Source: Hymenobacter sp. (GTDB lineage Bacteria > Bacteroidota > Bacteroidia > Cytophagales > Hymenobacteraceae). Taken from it: a DNA stretch of 36,649 nucleotides. The stretch's first letter is position 1. Every line of letters starts with the position of its first letter. Where the stretch lies: assembly GCA_025353745.1 (NCBI GenBank), contig JANXOE010000128.1:1-36649 (forward strand). The letters run 5' to 3'. Shown here one piece after another: positions 8,671 through 15,651 of this stretch. Under the pieces are notes generated by a model. It was given only the letters and a program-made list of their open reading frames with translations, searched no databases and had not been told where the DNA came from. Position numbers and translations under genes: made by a program.

Positions 8671-9414
8671 ATGACTACTCCTAAATCCCTGCTTTCGATT
8701 TTTATGGCTTGCGTGCTGTTGTTCAGCTCGTGCGCCTCGACGCGCCAGCCCGCCGGCCAGCCCGACCTGTCGAGCAACAACGGCACCGGCGCGCGCAAAA
8801 CCGGCATGAACAAAACCACCAAGGGCGGCTTGCTGGGCGCGGGCGGCGGCGCGGCGGCCGGCGCCCTGATCGGTGGCTTGCTGGGCGGCGGCCGGGGCAC
8901 GGCCATCGGCGCCATTCTGGGGGCCGCGGCCGGCGGTACCACGGGGGCCCTCATCGGCCGCAAGATGGACCGCCAAGCGGCTGACTTGCAGCGCGACATG
9001 CAAAACGCCAAAGTGGAGCGCGTGGGCGAAGGCATCAAAATCACCTTCGACTCGGGCATTCTCTTCGATACCAACTCGGCCACGCTCCGGCCCGCCTCGC
9101 AGGCCGACATCGTGAAGATGGCCGCCACGCTCCAGAAATACCCCGACACCAACGTGCTCGTGGAAGGCCACACCGACAACACGGGCAGCGACGCCATCAA
9201 CCTGCCGCTGAGCGAGCGCCGTGCCCAGTCCGTGGCCAACGCCACGGTGGCCCAGGGCGTGTCGAGCACCCGCATCACCACCAAGGGCCTCGGCTCGTCG
9301 GACCCCGTGGGCGACAACACGACCGCCGAAGGCAAGCAAGCCAACCGCCGCGTGGAAATCGCCATTTTCGCCAACGAGAAAATGAAGAAAGCCGCCGAGA
9401 ACGGTACGCTGTAA
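8671..9414 (+). CDS. Glycine-zipper OmpA-family lipoprotein (YiaD-like)
   Basis: 247 residues. The lipobox is LFSSC (Cys21). Residues about 50-97 are a glycine zipper (GAGGGAAAGALIGGLLGGG, GAILGAAAGGTTGALIG), a segment able to insert into or pack on a membrane. Residues about 120-235 form an OmpA-like peptidoglycan-binding domain with LFDTNSATL, VLVEGHTDNTG, LSERRAQSVA and NRRVEIAIF. The expected role is an outer-membrane lipoprotein clamped to the cell wall. It is a close paralogue of the gene at 10074: the two share long near-identical stretches such as KVERVGEGIKITF against TVERVGEGIKITF. A very strong hairpin follows. Confidence 0.9.
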   Translation: MTTPKSLLSIFMACVLLFSSCASTRQPAGQPDLSSNNGTGARKTGMNKTTKGGLLGAGGGAAAGALIGGLLGGGRGTAIGAILGAAAGGTTGALIGRKMDRQAADLQRDMQNAKVERVGEGIKITFDSGILFDTNSATLRPASQADIVKMAATLQKYPDTNVLVEGHTDNTGSDAINLPLSERRAQSVANATVAQGVSSTRITTKGLGSSDPVGDNTTAEGKQANRRVEIAIFANEKMKKAAENGTL

Positions 9415-9460
9415 GGCAGCGCCCACGGGGCAGCCGGTGCGCATGATTTTAGCAGCCGGC

Positions 9461-9522
9461 AAGCGCGTTTTCCCACAAAAAAACCGCTTCACGAAGCGGT
9501 TTTTTTGTGGGAAAACGCGCTT
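9461..9522. terminator. Perfect 30-bp inverted repeat, probable bidirectional terminator
   Basis: The arms 9461-9490 and 9493-9522 are exact reverse complements, 30 of 30, separated by only 2 nt. The hairpin has a GC core (ccgcttc/gaagcgg) flanked by A and T runs on both sides, so it can end transcription from either direction. It lies 47 bp after the upstream OmpA stop and 84 bp before the next gene. Confidence 0.8.
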
Positions 9523-9606
9523 TATTGCGGGGGGTAGCAACTCCCGCAACGCGGCTTGCGTTAAAATCAATAATCGGTTTATTTCCAATTTAACCGCACT
9601 TTTGTT

Positions 9607-9879
9607 ATGAAAACGCTCAAAATAGTATTTGCCTTCTTGTTGACGTTCTTCGTGTTGGCCAGTTCGGCGCAAGCCCAGGACCACCGCAAAGGCTGGAGCC
9701 ACAAAGCCAAAGGGGCCGCCATCGGCGGCGGCGCCGGAGCCGTGACCGGGGCCCTGCTGGGCGGCGGCAAGGGCGCTGTGATTGGCGCGGCGGCCGGCGT
9801 GGTGGGCGGGGGCCTGATTGGCCGCAACCAGGACAAGAAAAAAGACCCGGCCCGTTACAACGCCTACCGCAAAAAATAG
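9607..9879 (+). CDS. Small secreted glycine-zipper protein
   Basis: 90 residues: an N-terminal signal peptide (FLLTFFVLASSAQAQ), then a glycine zipper (GAAIGGGAGAVTGALLGGG, GAVIGAAAGVVGGGLIG) and a short basic tail (NQDKKKDPARYNAYRKK). It resembles the YMGG/glycine-zipper small envelope proteins. The zipper has the same pattern as those of the two flanking OmpA-domain genes, but no OmpA domain follows. It could be a partner or regulator of them or a separate periplasmic protein; function is unknown. The ATG at 9607 is the only sensible start. Confidence 0.75.
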   Translation: MKTLKIVFAFLLTFFVLASSAQAQDHRKGWSHKAKGAAIGGGAGAVTGALLGGGKGAVIGAAAGVVGGGLIGRNQDKKKDPARYNAYRKK

Positions 9880-9902
9880 TCAATTCGCCGGATTTTATGG
9901 GT

Positions 9903-9937
9903 AAAACCGTCTTGCCACGAGGCAAGGCGGTTTTTTT
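9903..9937 (+). terminator. Hairpin terminator
   Basis: AAAACCGtCTTGCC pairs with GGCAAGgCGGTTTT across an ACGA loop (one G-U pair), followed by more T. It lies 23 bp after the small glycine-zipper gene and shares the motif gcggtttttttgtgg with the hairpin at 9461-9522. Confidence 0.75.
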
Positions 9938-10073
9938 GTGGCCCGCGCGCCGCACCGGTCGGGTTTTTGGCAAGATGGTTGCGAATGGCGTATTTGCCGG
10001 CTCATTGCGGCTATCTCCTGCTCAATTGGGCAGGTTGCTACTTTTTCTGACTATCACCACTTTTTCTTTACCC

Positions 10074-10790
10074 ATGCAACACCTCCGTTCTTCTTTCACG
10101 TTTTTTCTGGCGCTGCTGCTGTTGGTGGGCCATTTTGGGCAAGCCCAATCCAGCACCGTTTCTACTGCTAAGCCCAAGGGCATGAGCAAAACCCTCAAGG
10201 GCGGGCTTATCGGCGGCCTGGGCGGGGCAGCGGGCGGGGCCCTGCTGGGCCGCGTCATCGGCGGCAAGTCGGGCACGGCCAAAGGCGCCATCCTGGGGGC
10301 CGTGGTGGGCGGCGGGGCTGGCGTGCTCATCGGCCGCAAGATGGACAAGCAAGCCGCAGAGCTGCGCCGCGACCTCGAAGGCGCCACGGTGGAGCGCGTG
10401 GGCGAAGGCATCAAAATCACCTTCGCTTCGGGCATCCTGTTTGCTACCAACTCGGCCACGCTCACGGCTGACGCCGCCGGCAACATCAGCCAGTTGGCCA
10501 CCACGCTGAAAAAATACCCCGACACGAGCGTGGTCGTCGAAGGCCACACCGATAGCTCGGGCTCCAACGCCATCAACCAGCCGCTGAGCCAGCGCCGCGC
10601 CCAGGCCGTGGCCAACACCATCACCGGCGAAGGCGTGGACACCGCCCGCATCACGGCCACCGGCTACGGCTCGACGCAGCCCGTGGGCGACAACGCCACC
10701 GCCGCCGGCAAAGCCGCCAACCGCCGCGTAGAAGTGGCCATCTTCGCCAACGAGAAGATGCAGAAAGCCGCCAAAAAAGGCCAGCTCTAA
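10074..10790 (+). CDS. Secreted glycine-zipper OmpA-domain protein (non-lipidated paralogue)
   Basis: 238 residues from ATG 10074; the longer open frame upstream runs through the preceding terminator. The signal peptide (FFLALLLLVGHFGQAQ) has no lipobox cysteine, so unlike its paralogue at 8671 it should be cut by signal peptidase I. The glycine zipper spans about residues 42-88 (GGLIGGLGGAAGGALLG). The OmpA domain follows with LFATNSATLT, VVVEGHTDSSG, LSQRRAQAVA and NRRVEVAIF. It should bind peptidoglycan; anchoring to a membrane would then depend on the zipper. The pair looks like a tandem duplication followed by change of the export signal. Confidence 0.88.
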   Translation: MQHLRSSFTFFLALLLLVGHFGQAQSSTVSTAKPKGMSKTLKGGLIGGLGGAAGGALLGRVIGGKSGTAKGAILGAVVGGGAGVLIGRKMDKQAAELRRDLEGATVERVGEGIKITFASGILFATNSATLTADAAGNISQLATTLKKYPDTSVVVEGHTDSSGSNAINQPLSQRRAQAVANTITGEGVDTARITATGYGSTQPVGDNATAAGKAANRRVEVAIFANEKMQKAAKKGQL

Positions 10791-10801
10791 GCTTGTTTGA
10801 A

Positions 10802-10954
10802 CCACGGATTTATTCGGGTCTTTCGGATTTTGGGGACAGATGCCTTGGTATCTCGCCTTTGAAATGATAAAAAATAAAAAGCCGCCCCTCCAGGCGGCTT
10901 TTTACGTTTAGGGAATTCGGCTACAAAACCCGTGCAATCCGAATAAATCTGTGG
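10802..10954. repeat. Imperfect inverted repeat flanking a terminator
   Basis: CCACGGATTTATTCGG at 10802-10817 is repeated in inverse orientation at 10939-10954 with 15 of 16 identities, and similarity continues weakly inwards for about 15 bp. The right arm contains the GTG start codon of the next gene. The sequence reads like an intergenic repeat present in two opposing copies; copy number in the genome is not visible here. Confidence 0.55.
10876..10903. terminator. Hairpin terminator
   Basis: AAAAAGCCGCC and GGCGGCTTTTT form an 11-bp stem with a 6-nt loop between the OmpA paralogue and the glycosylase gene. The A run before and T run after would let it act in both directions. Confidence 0.8.
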
Positions 10955-11727
10955 GTCAGACAATAGTTGCTTACGACGCGCCGGCCGCCGCCAAGGCCCT
11001 GGCCGACCACGAAATCCTCGACCGTTTCTACGGCCACTTGCCGCCGGTGGCGCGGCGCACGCCCATGCGCGAGCTGATTTCCACGGTGTTGTCGCACCGC
11101 ACCACCCACGCCGACGAGGAGCTGGCCTACGACCGGATGCTCGAAGCCTTCGGCGACTGGCCCGGCGTGCTGGCCGCGCCGCTCGATGGCCTCATTCACG
11201 CCGTCCGCACCACGCGCTGGCCGGCCACGCAGGCCCCGCGCATCCAGGAGATTCTGCGGCGGGTGCAGGCCGAAACCGGGGGCTCGTTCGACCTCGATTT
11301 TCTGGCTGCCTGGCCCACCGCACGCGCCATGGAGTGGCTCACCGACATGCCCGGCATCGGCCTGAAAACGGCGTCGCTGCTGCTGCTGTTCAACTTTCAC
11401 CACCCGGTGCTGCCCGTTGACGCCCACGTGCACCGCGTGGCCCAGCGCGTGGGTTTTCTGGGCCCCAAGGCGTCGGTGGAAAAAGCCCACGGGGCCCTGC
11501 TGGCCCTGCTGCGGCCCTCGCTCGACGCCGAAGGACTCTTCAACTTCCACAAGCACAACTACTGGCACGGGCAGCAGATTTGCTTTTTTCAGCACCCCAA
11601 TTGCCCGCGCTGCCCGCTGAAAGGCTTTTGCAGCTACTACCAGGAACACGTTGGCGACGCCACGCCCGGGGCCCTCGCCGCCACCCCGGCGCAATGGGAC
11701 GCCGCCTGGGGCAAGCTGCCGCACTAA
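10951..11727 (+). CDS. Endonuclease III-like DNA glycosylase/AP lyase with 4Fe-4S cluster
   Basis: 258 residues, with GTG 10951 as the most upstream plausible start: a stop lies at 10909 and no ATG occurs between. The HhH-GPD core has MPGIGLKTA with the catalytic lysine K139 and LPVDAHVHRV with the catalytic aspartate D157. The C-terminal cluster ligands C211-x6-C218-x2-C221-x5-C227 match the spacing of E. coli Nth exactly. This predicts a bifunctional glycosylase that removes oxidised pyrimidines and cuts the abasic strand. The protein is longer than classic Nth (about 211 residues), with extra N- and C-terminal sequence, so it belongs to a related subfamily and I do not assign nth. A radical SAM gene follows after 35 bp. 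Confidence 0.88.
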   Translation: MGQTIVAYDAPAAAKALADHEILDRFYGHLPPVARRTPMRELISTVLSHRTTHADEELAYDRMLEAFGDWPGVLAAPLDGLIHAVRTTRWPATQAPRIQEILRRVQAETGGSFDLDFLAAWPTARAMEWLTDMPGIGLKTASLLLLFNFHHPVLPVDAHVHRVAQRVGFLGPKASVEKAHGALLALLRPSLDAEGLFNFHKHNYWHGQQICFFQHPNCPRCPLKGFCSYYQEHVGDATPGALAATPAQWDAAWGKLPH

Positions 11728-11762
11728 CTTCGCCGCGCGGACCGTGTGGCCCGCGCCCCGCC

Positions 11763-12761
11763 ATGCGCCTCGTCAAGCACCCCGTTCTGTGCAATTACTA
11801 CGTCACGTACCGCTGCAATGCGAAGTGCGCGTTTTGCGACATTTGGGAAAAGCCCTCGCCCTACATCACGCTCGACGACGTGGCCGCCAACCTGCGCGAC
11901 CTCAAGCGCCTAGGCGTGTCGGTGGTGGACTTTACCGGCGGCGAGCCGCTGCTGCACCGCCAGCTGCCCGAGTTTCTGGGGTTGGCGCGGGAAATGGGCT
12001 TCATCACCACGGTGACCACCAACGGGTTGCTGTACCCCAAAAACGCGGAGAAGCTGCGCGGGCTGGTCGACATGCTGCACTTTTCGCTCGACTCGGCCGA
12101 CCGCGACACCCACGACCGGGGCCGCGGCGTGGCCTGCTACGATTTTGTGCTCGAGAGCCTCCGCGTGGCCCAGGCGCTGGGCGAGCGGCCCGACGTGCTG
12201 TTCACTGTTTTTCGCCACAACCTGAAAGACCTGGAGGCCGTGTACCGCGACATCACCCGGCCCAACGGCCTGGTGCTCATCCTCAACCCGGCGTTTGAGT
12301 ACGGCGCCGTGGAAACCGGCGAGCAGCTCACCGCCGCCGAGCTGGACTACCTGTCGGCCTTTGGCCGGCGCAAGGGCGTGTACCTCAACGAGGCCTTTAT
12401 TGCGCTGCGGCGCGACGGCGGCAACCACGTGGCGGCCCCCGTGTGCCGGGCCGCCAGCACCACGCTCGTCATCTCGCCCAGCAACGAGCTGGTACTGCCC
12501 TGCTACCACCTCGGCGAGCAGAAATTCCCCATCGACGGCCGCCTCTTCGACCTCTACCACGCGCCCGAAACCCAACGCCTCGCCGCCCTCGAAGGCCGCC
12601 TGCCGCAGTGCGAGGGCTGCACCATCAACTGCTATATGCAGCCGAGTTTTGCCGTCGAAACCAGCAAATACTTCTGGCAAGCCCTGCCCAGCACGCTGAA
12701 ATACAACTGGGAGAAGGGCACGTGGAAACGGCTCGTCAGGCAGCTGGCGGTGGGCGGCTGA
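11763..12761 (+). CDS. Radical SAM protein with C-terminal SPASM-like cysteines
   Basis: 332 residues from ATG 11763, where the TIM-barrel sequence begins (LVKHPVLCNYYVTYRCNAK). The cluster motif CxxxCxxC is Cys18, Cys22 and Cys25, followed by the SAM-binding FTGGEPLL (GGE at 59-61) and TTVTTNGLL. Five further cysteines near the C-terminus (C228, C247, C283, C286, C290) form a SPASM/Twitch-like set for an auxiliary Fe-S cluster. Such proteins modify peptides, sugars, lipids or RNA by radical chemistry; the substrate is not evident and no precursor peptide is seen nearby. It is probably co-transcribed with the glycosylase upstream. Confidence 0.88.
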   Translation: MRLVKHPVLCNYYVTYRCNAKCAFCDIWEKPSPYITLDDVAANLRDLKRLGVSVVDFTGGEPLLHRQLPEFLGLAREMGFITTVTTNGLLYPKNAEKLRGLVDMLHFSLDSADRDTHDRGRGVACYDFVLESLRVAQALGERPDVLFTVFRHNLKDLEAVYRDITRPNGLVLILNPAFEYGAVETGEQLTAAELDYLSAFGRRKGVYLNEAFIALRRDGGNHVAAPVCRAASTTLVISPSNELVLPCYHLGEQKFPIDGRLFDLYHAPETQRLAALEGRLPQCEGCTINCYMQPSFAVETSKYFWQALPSTLKYNWEKGTWKRLVRQLAVGG

Positions 12762-12779
12762 GTTGACAAGCCGTTGCCG

Positions 12780-12875
12780 GGCCGTCGTGCTGCCCGCAGG
12801 GAAGCACCTCTTTTACTTCATTGCTTAATTTGACTGCTGCGGAAGAAAAGCTTCCCTGCGGTCGGCACGACGGCC
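12780..12875. repeat. Long-loop inverted repeat between genes
   Basis: The 26-bp arms at 12780-12805 and 12850-12875 match in 24 of 26 positions as reverse complements around an AT-richer 44-nt centre. There is no T run after the stem, so it is not a standard terminator. The form (GC-rich inverted ends, AT-rich centre, intergenic) fits a REP/BIME- or MITE-like repeat. Confidence 0.6.
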
Positions 12876-12921
12876 TGTTTGTTCTGTTCTGATTCATTCA
12901 CCAACTGATAACTGCAAAAAA

Positions 12922-13470
12922 ATGCCCGCCCTCATCCTCCCCGTTCGCGGCATCTACCCCGAAATTCCGGCCGACTGCTTCGTGGCCGATAACGCGACCA
13001 TTGTGGGCGACGTGGTGCTGGGGCCTGGCTGCACGGTGTGGTTCACGGCCGTCATCCGGGGCGACGTGAACCGCATCCGCATCGGGGCCGCCACCAACAT
13101 CCAGGACGGGGCCGTGCTGCACTGCACCTACGAGCGGGCGGCCCTCACCATTGGCAGCCGCGTCAGCATCGGGCACCGGGCCCTGGTGCACGGCTGCACC
13201 GTGGCCGACGACGTGCTCATCGGCATGGGAGCCATCGTAATGGACCACGCCGTGGTGGGCGCCGGCTGCATCATCGCCGCCGGGGCCGTCGTGCTCGAAA
13301 ACACGGTGTGCGAGCCCGGCTACCTCTACGCCGGCGTGCCGGCCCGCCGCATCAAGCCCGTGACGGAGGCCCAACGGGAAGGCTTGCGCCGCACGGCCGA
13401 AAATTACCAGCTTTACGCCAGCTGGTTCGCTACTCCCTCTCCTTCCGCCGATGCGCCAGACGCTACGTAA
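12922..13470 (+). CDS. Gamma carbonic anhydrase family protein
   Basis: 182 residues. The sequence is a left-handed beta-helix of hexapeptide repeats (ATIVGDVVLGPGCTVWF, VADDVLIGMGAIV). The zinc-ligand histidines of the family are present at H67, H85 and H90 (AVLHCT, SIGHRALVHGC), as are the conserved RGD (46-48) and QD (61-62) positions. It therefore belongs to the YrdA/PaaY/CaiE-like gamma-CA branch; some members hydrate CO2, while others act on CoA thioesters or have unknown roles. It is a cytoplasmic trimer by family. Its 3' end overlaps the next gene by 20 bp. Confidence 0.92.
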   Translation: MPALILPVRGIYPEIPADCFVADNATIVGDVVLGPGCTVWFTAVIRGDVNRIRIGAATNIQDGAVLHCTYERAALTIGSRVSIGHRALVHGCTVADDVLIGMGAIVMDHAVVGAGCIIAAGAVVLENTVCEPGYLYAGVPARRIKPVTEAQREGLRRTAENYQLYASWFATPSPSADAPDAT

Positions 13471-14146
13471 TTTCTTGATCCGCCCGGTAGGTTTGCTGCT
13501 GACGTCGGCGTTGGCACTGGGGGCCTGCTCGCGGGTCGGCTACGTGTTTCAGCCGGCTCCGGGCTACGGCGCGCTGGCCGCTGGCAGGGCCCCGGCGGCG
13601 GCCGGCGAACCGGTGGTAGCGTTGGCGGAACCTGAACCTTCGTCGGACTTACCGTCTGCGCGGCCGGCCCCGGCCCGGGGGCCCTGGCAGCCGCTGCGCC
13701 GGGCCCGCCAGCAACCGGTTGCTGCCCGACCGCAGGCGGCAATGGCCCCGCTGCCGGCACTGGCCGTCTGCAAAATTCCGGCGGCCGCGCCGTTGCGGGT
13801 GCGGTACCGCACCCGGGGCATTGCCTTGGGGTTGGCCCTGGTGTTGGGTTTTTTCGGGGCCCACCGGTTTTACCTGGGCTATTACGGCGCGGGGGCCCTC
13901 TACCTGGTGGGCGCGGTGGTCGGCGGAACGCTGCTCGCCGTTGGCAGCGTCGGGCTGCTCTTCGGGGGCGTCGTCAGCGGGACGACGGGGTACCTAGTGG
14001 TAGGGGGCGCCATCGTCTTGGCGCTCGGCATTTGGGCCTTGTTCGACACCGTTCGCATCATCACCGGCGACCTCAAACCCAAAAAAGGCGAGTACTATCC
14101 CCGGCTGTTCCAACTGCGGGCCGATGCGGCGGGGCCCCAGCGGTAA
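13451..14146 (+). CDS. TM2-domain membrane protein with a lipobox-like N-terminus
   Basis: 231 residues from ATG 13451, inside the 3' end of the carbonic anhydrase gene but in another frame. The N-terminus looks like a lipoprotein signal (LLTSALALGACS, Cys26). An Ala/Pro/Arg-rich spacer of about 85 residues follows. The C-terminal half is a TM2 domain: GIALGLALVLGFFGAHRFYLGYYGAG, then further hydrophobic segments ending in IWALFDTVRIITGD. TM2 proteins are small inner-membrane proteins of mostly unknown role. A lipobox plus TM2 is an unusual pairing, and the N-terminal segment could instead be a plain membrane anchor. A later start is possible but would lose the hydrophobic segment. Confidence 0.72.
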   Translation: MRQTLRNFLIRPVGLLLTSALALGACSRVGYVFQPAPGYGALAAGRAPAAAGEPVVALAEPEPSSDLPSARPAPARGPWQPLRRARQQPVAARPQAAMAPLPALAVCKIPAAAPLRVRYRTRGIALGLALVLGFFGAHRFYLGYYGAGALYLVGAVVGGTLLAVGSVGLLFGGVVSGTTGYLVVGGAIVLALGIWALFDTVRIITGDLKPKKGEYYPRLFQLRADAAGPQR

Positions 14147-14265
14147 GGAAAAAGCGACGTGCAACGCGCTTTTAAAAGGCCAAATTCAGTGGATCATTGG
14201 TCCAACTATGGTTCGTGAGGATCCTTCGCAATTTGCTTTGCAAAGAGAAGATCTTCTCGAAAAAT

Positions 14266-14295
14266 AAAAAGCCCCGGTTTCGGCCGGGGCTTTTT
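14266..14295. terminator. Bidirectional hairpin terminator
   Basis: AAAAAGCCCCGG and CCGGGGCTTTTT form a 12-bp stem around a 6-nt loop between the convergent TM2 and small lipoprotein genes, with A/T tracts for both directions. Confidence 0.85.
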
Positions 14296-14317
14296 ATTCA
14301 AAAAGGAACGGTGCAAT

Positions 14318-14548
14318 CTACTTGCCTTGGGGCTTATAAATTGCGCCCGTAGCGAAATCTACAACGGCCCCGGGCCAGAAAAGAAGAATGTCGGCCACCA
14401 ACGCTCCTGTGCGAATGCTGCGCTGGGGCTGCCCTGCGGCAGGCTTAGTTTTTTGGAAGGTACTTACTGGGCCTCCAAAGATTGTGGCACAGCTAGATAC
14501 CATTACGGAAATCATGCCAAGAGCAAGAATTTGTCGAGTTTTGAACAT
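14318..14548 (-). CDS. Small lipoprotein
   Basis: 76 residues. The signal peptide ends in lipobox VSSC (Cys20), followed by ATIFGGP. A hydrophobic segment (TGALVADILLFWPGAVVDFATGA) and the ending AIYKPQGK resemble short Bacteroidota lipoproteins that begin CATIF and end in a VD..TGA.YK motif; that likeness is from memory. The function is unknown. An IS630 element lies just upstream but outside its likely promoter. Confidence 0.7.
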   Translation of the reverse strand: MFKTRQILALGMISVMVSSCATIFGGPVSTFQKTKPAAGQPQRSIRTGALVADILLFWPGAVVDFATGAIYKPQGK

Positions 14549-14573
14549 AAAGAGGAAAGGTTGAACAAAAAAA

Positions 14574-14608
14574 TCGGACGCAAATTACTGCCAATTTCCT
14601 TGATAACC
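14574..14608 (-). promoter_or_regulatory. Possible promoter of the small lipoprotein gene
   Basis: On the minus strand a TTG is followed after 22 bp by TAATTTG, close to the Bacteroidota -33/-7 pair (TTG / TAnnTTTG, here one base short). It ends about 30 bp before the start codon. The IS630 boundary lies about 30 bp further upstream, so the insertion would have spared it. Coordinates are approximate. Confidence 0.3.
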
Positions 14609-14637
14609 ACAACCATTTAGTTACTAACCTATCGTTA

Positions 14638-15647
14638 GAGCAATTTCGCAGTCAGTGTACGTGATAGCCACAGCGGTCAAACCAGTTTTGGGCATCCTCG
14701 GCCGTTATCCAGGCCACCGCCGCTTGCAAGGCGTCCGTCAGCGCCTCGCGGGTGCGGGTGGCGGCGGTGCGCAGGCTGGTTTTGAGCTTGCGGAAGGCCA
14801 ATTCAATGGGCGTAAAATCCGGCGAGTAGGGCGGCAGGTACAGGAGCCGCGCCCCGCGTGCTTCCACCAGTGCCGCCAGACCGGGCGCCTGGTGCACCCG
14901 CAGGTTATCCAGCACCACGACGTCGCCCGGCTGCAAGCCCGGCCCGAGCCCCTGCTCCGGGTACCCGGCGAAGCTGGCCGTGTACCCGGCCCCGTCCAGT
15001 TCCATGACCGCCTCCACCCCCTGCGCCGAGCGGGCGGCCACCATCGTCACACTTGGCCCGTTGTGCAGCGGCGCGGCCGCGTCCGCCCGCCGCCCGCCCG
15101 GGGCACGGCCGTAACGGCGGGTGTAGGTCAGGTGGACGCTGGTCTCGTCCACAAATTTGAAGCGGGCCACGTCTTCGTGCTCAAGGGCTTCGATAAAGTC
15201 CCGGCGCAGGCCCTTCGTGCGCGCGGTGTCGCGCGCGGCGGCGTGCAGACTCTTTTTTTACGCCGTAAGTTCAGCGCTTGCAGCGCCTGCCAGCGCACGG
15301 CCTGCCCCACCGCCGGACCGCCGGCGTTCCGCAACTGCTGGCCCAATTCGGCCAGGGTCGCATCGGGTTGGGCCGCCACGCAAGCCGCGAGGCGGTGGCG
15401 GTCAGCTTCTTGCAGGCGGGGCATGGGGCCACCGCGGTGGGGCAGGGCGGCCACTGAACCGCTGGTACGCTGGCGTTTGAGCAGCTTCTCCACAAACGGG
15501 GTGGAAACGGCAAAGCGGCTGGCTACCCGGCCGATCGTAAACTGCCCGGTTGCGTAAGCGGCCGCTACGCGCTGACGCAAATCATCCGAATAAGCTTGCA
15601 TAGCGCAAGCTACCCCCAAAACCCGTACACTCAGGCCGAAACCGCTC
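14638..15647 (-). mobile_element. IS630-family insertion sequence, complete
   Basis: About 1010 bp with imperfect terminal inverted repeats. The ends GAGCaaTTTCG...AGTGTACG (left) and the complementary right end match in roughly 22 of 29 positions when the flanking TTA is included. TA dinucleotides at 14636-14637 and 15648-15649 are the expected IS630/Tc1 target duplication. The transposase is in two frames on the minus strand. The element sits between the small lipoprotein gene and the RDD gene, 2 bp after the stop of the latter. Confidence 0.85.
14652..15601 (-). CDS. IS630-family transposase, two overlapping frames joined by -1 frameshift
   Basis: The first frame (15601 down to 15128) begins MQAYSDDLRQRVAAAY and encodes the helix-turn-helix DNA-binding part (IGRVASRFAVSTPFVEKLLK). 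The second frame, ending at 14652, encodes the DDE catalytic part: FVDETSVHL, VVLDNLRVHQ and SPDFTPIELAF supply the D, D and E residues. Continuous homology moves from one frame to the other at a run of seven A (minus strand; T at 15253-15259): after LNLRRKK the -1 frame continues SLHAAARDTARTKGL. Slippage on the A run, by ribosome or RNA polymerase, would give a fusion of about 317 residues. Either this is programmed control of transposition or the copy is disabled. Confidence 0.85.
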
Positions 15648-15651
15648 TAAT

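Noticed and set aside
14655-15557. A 300-codon + strand open frame inside the IS element
   Set aside because: It is antisense to the transposase; the minus-strand frames carry the HTH and DDE motifs.
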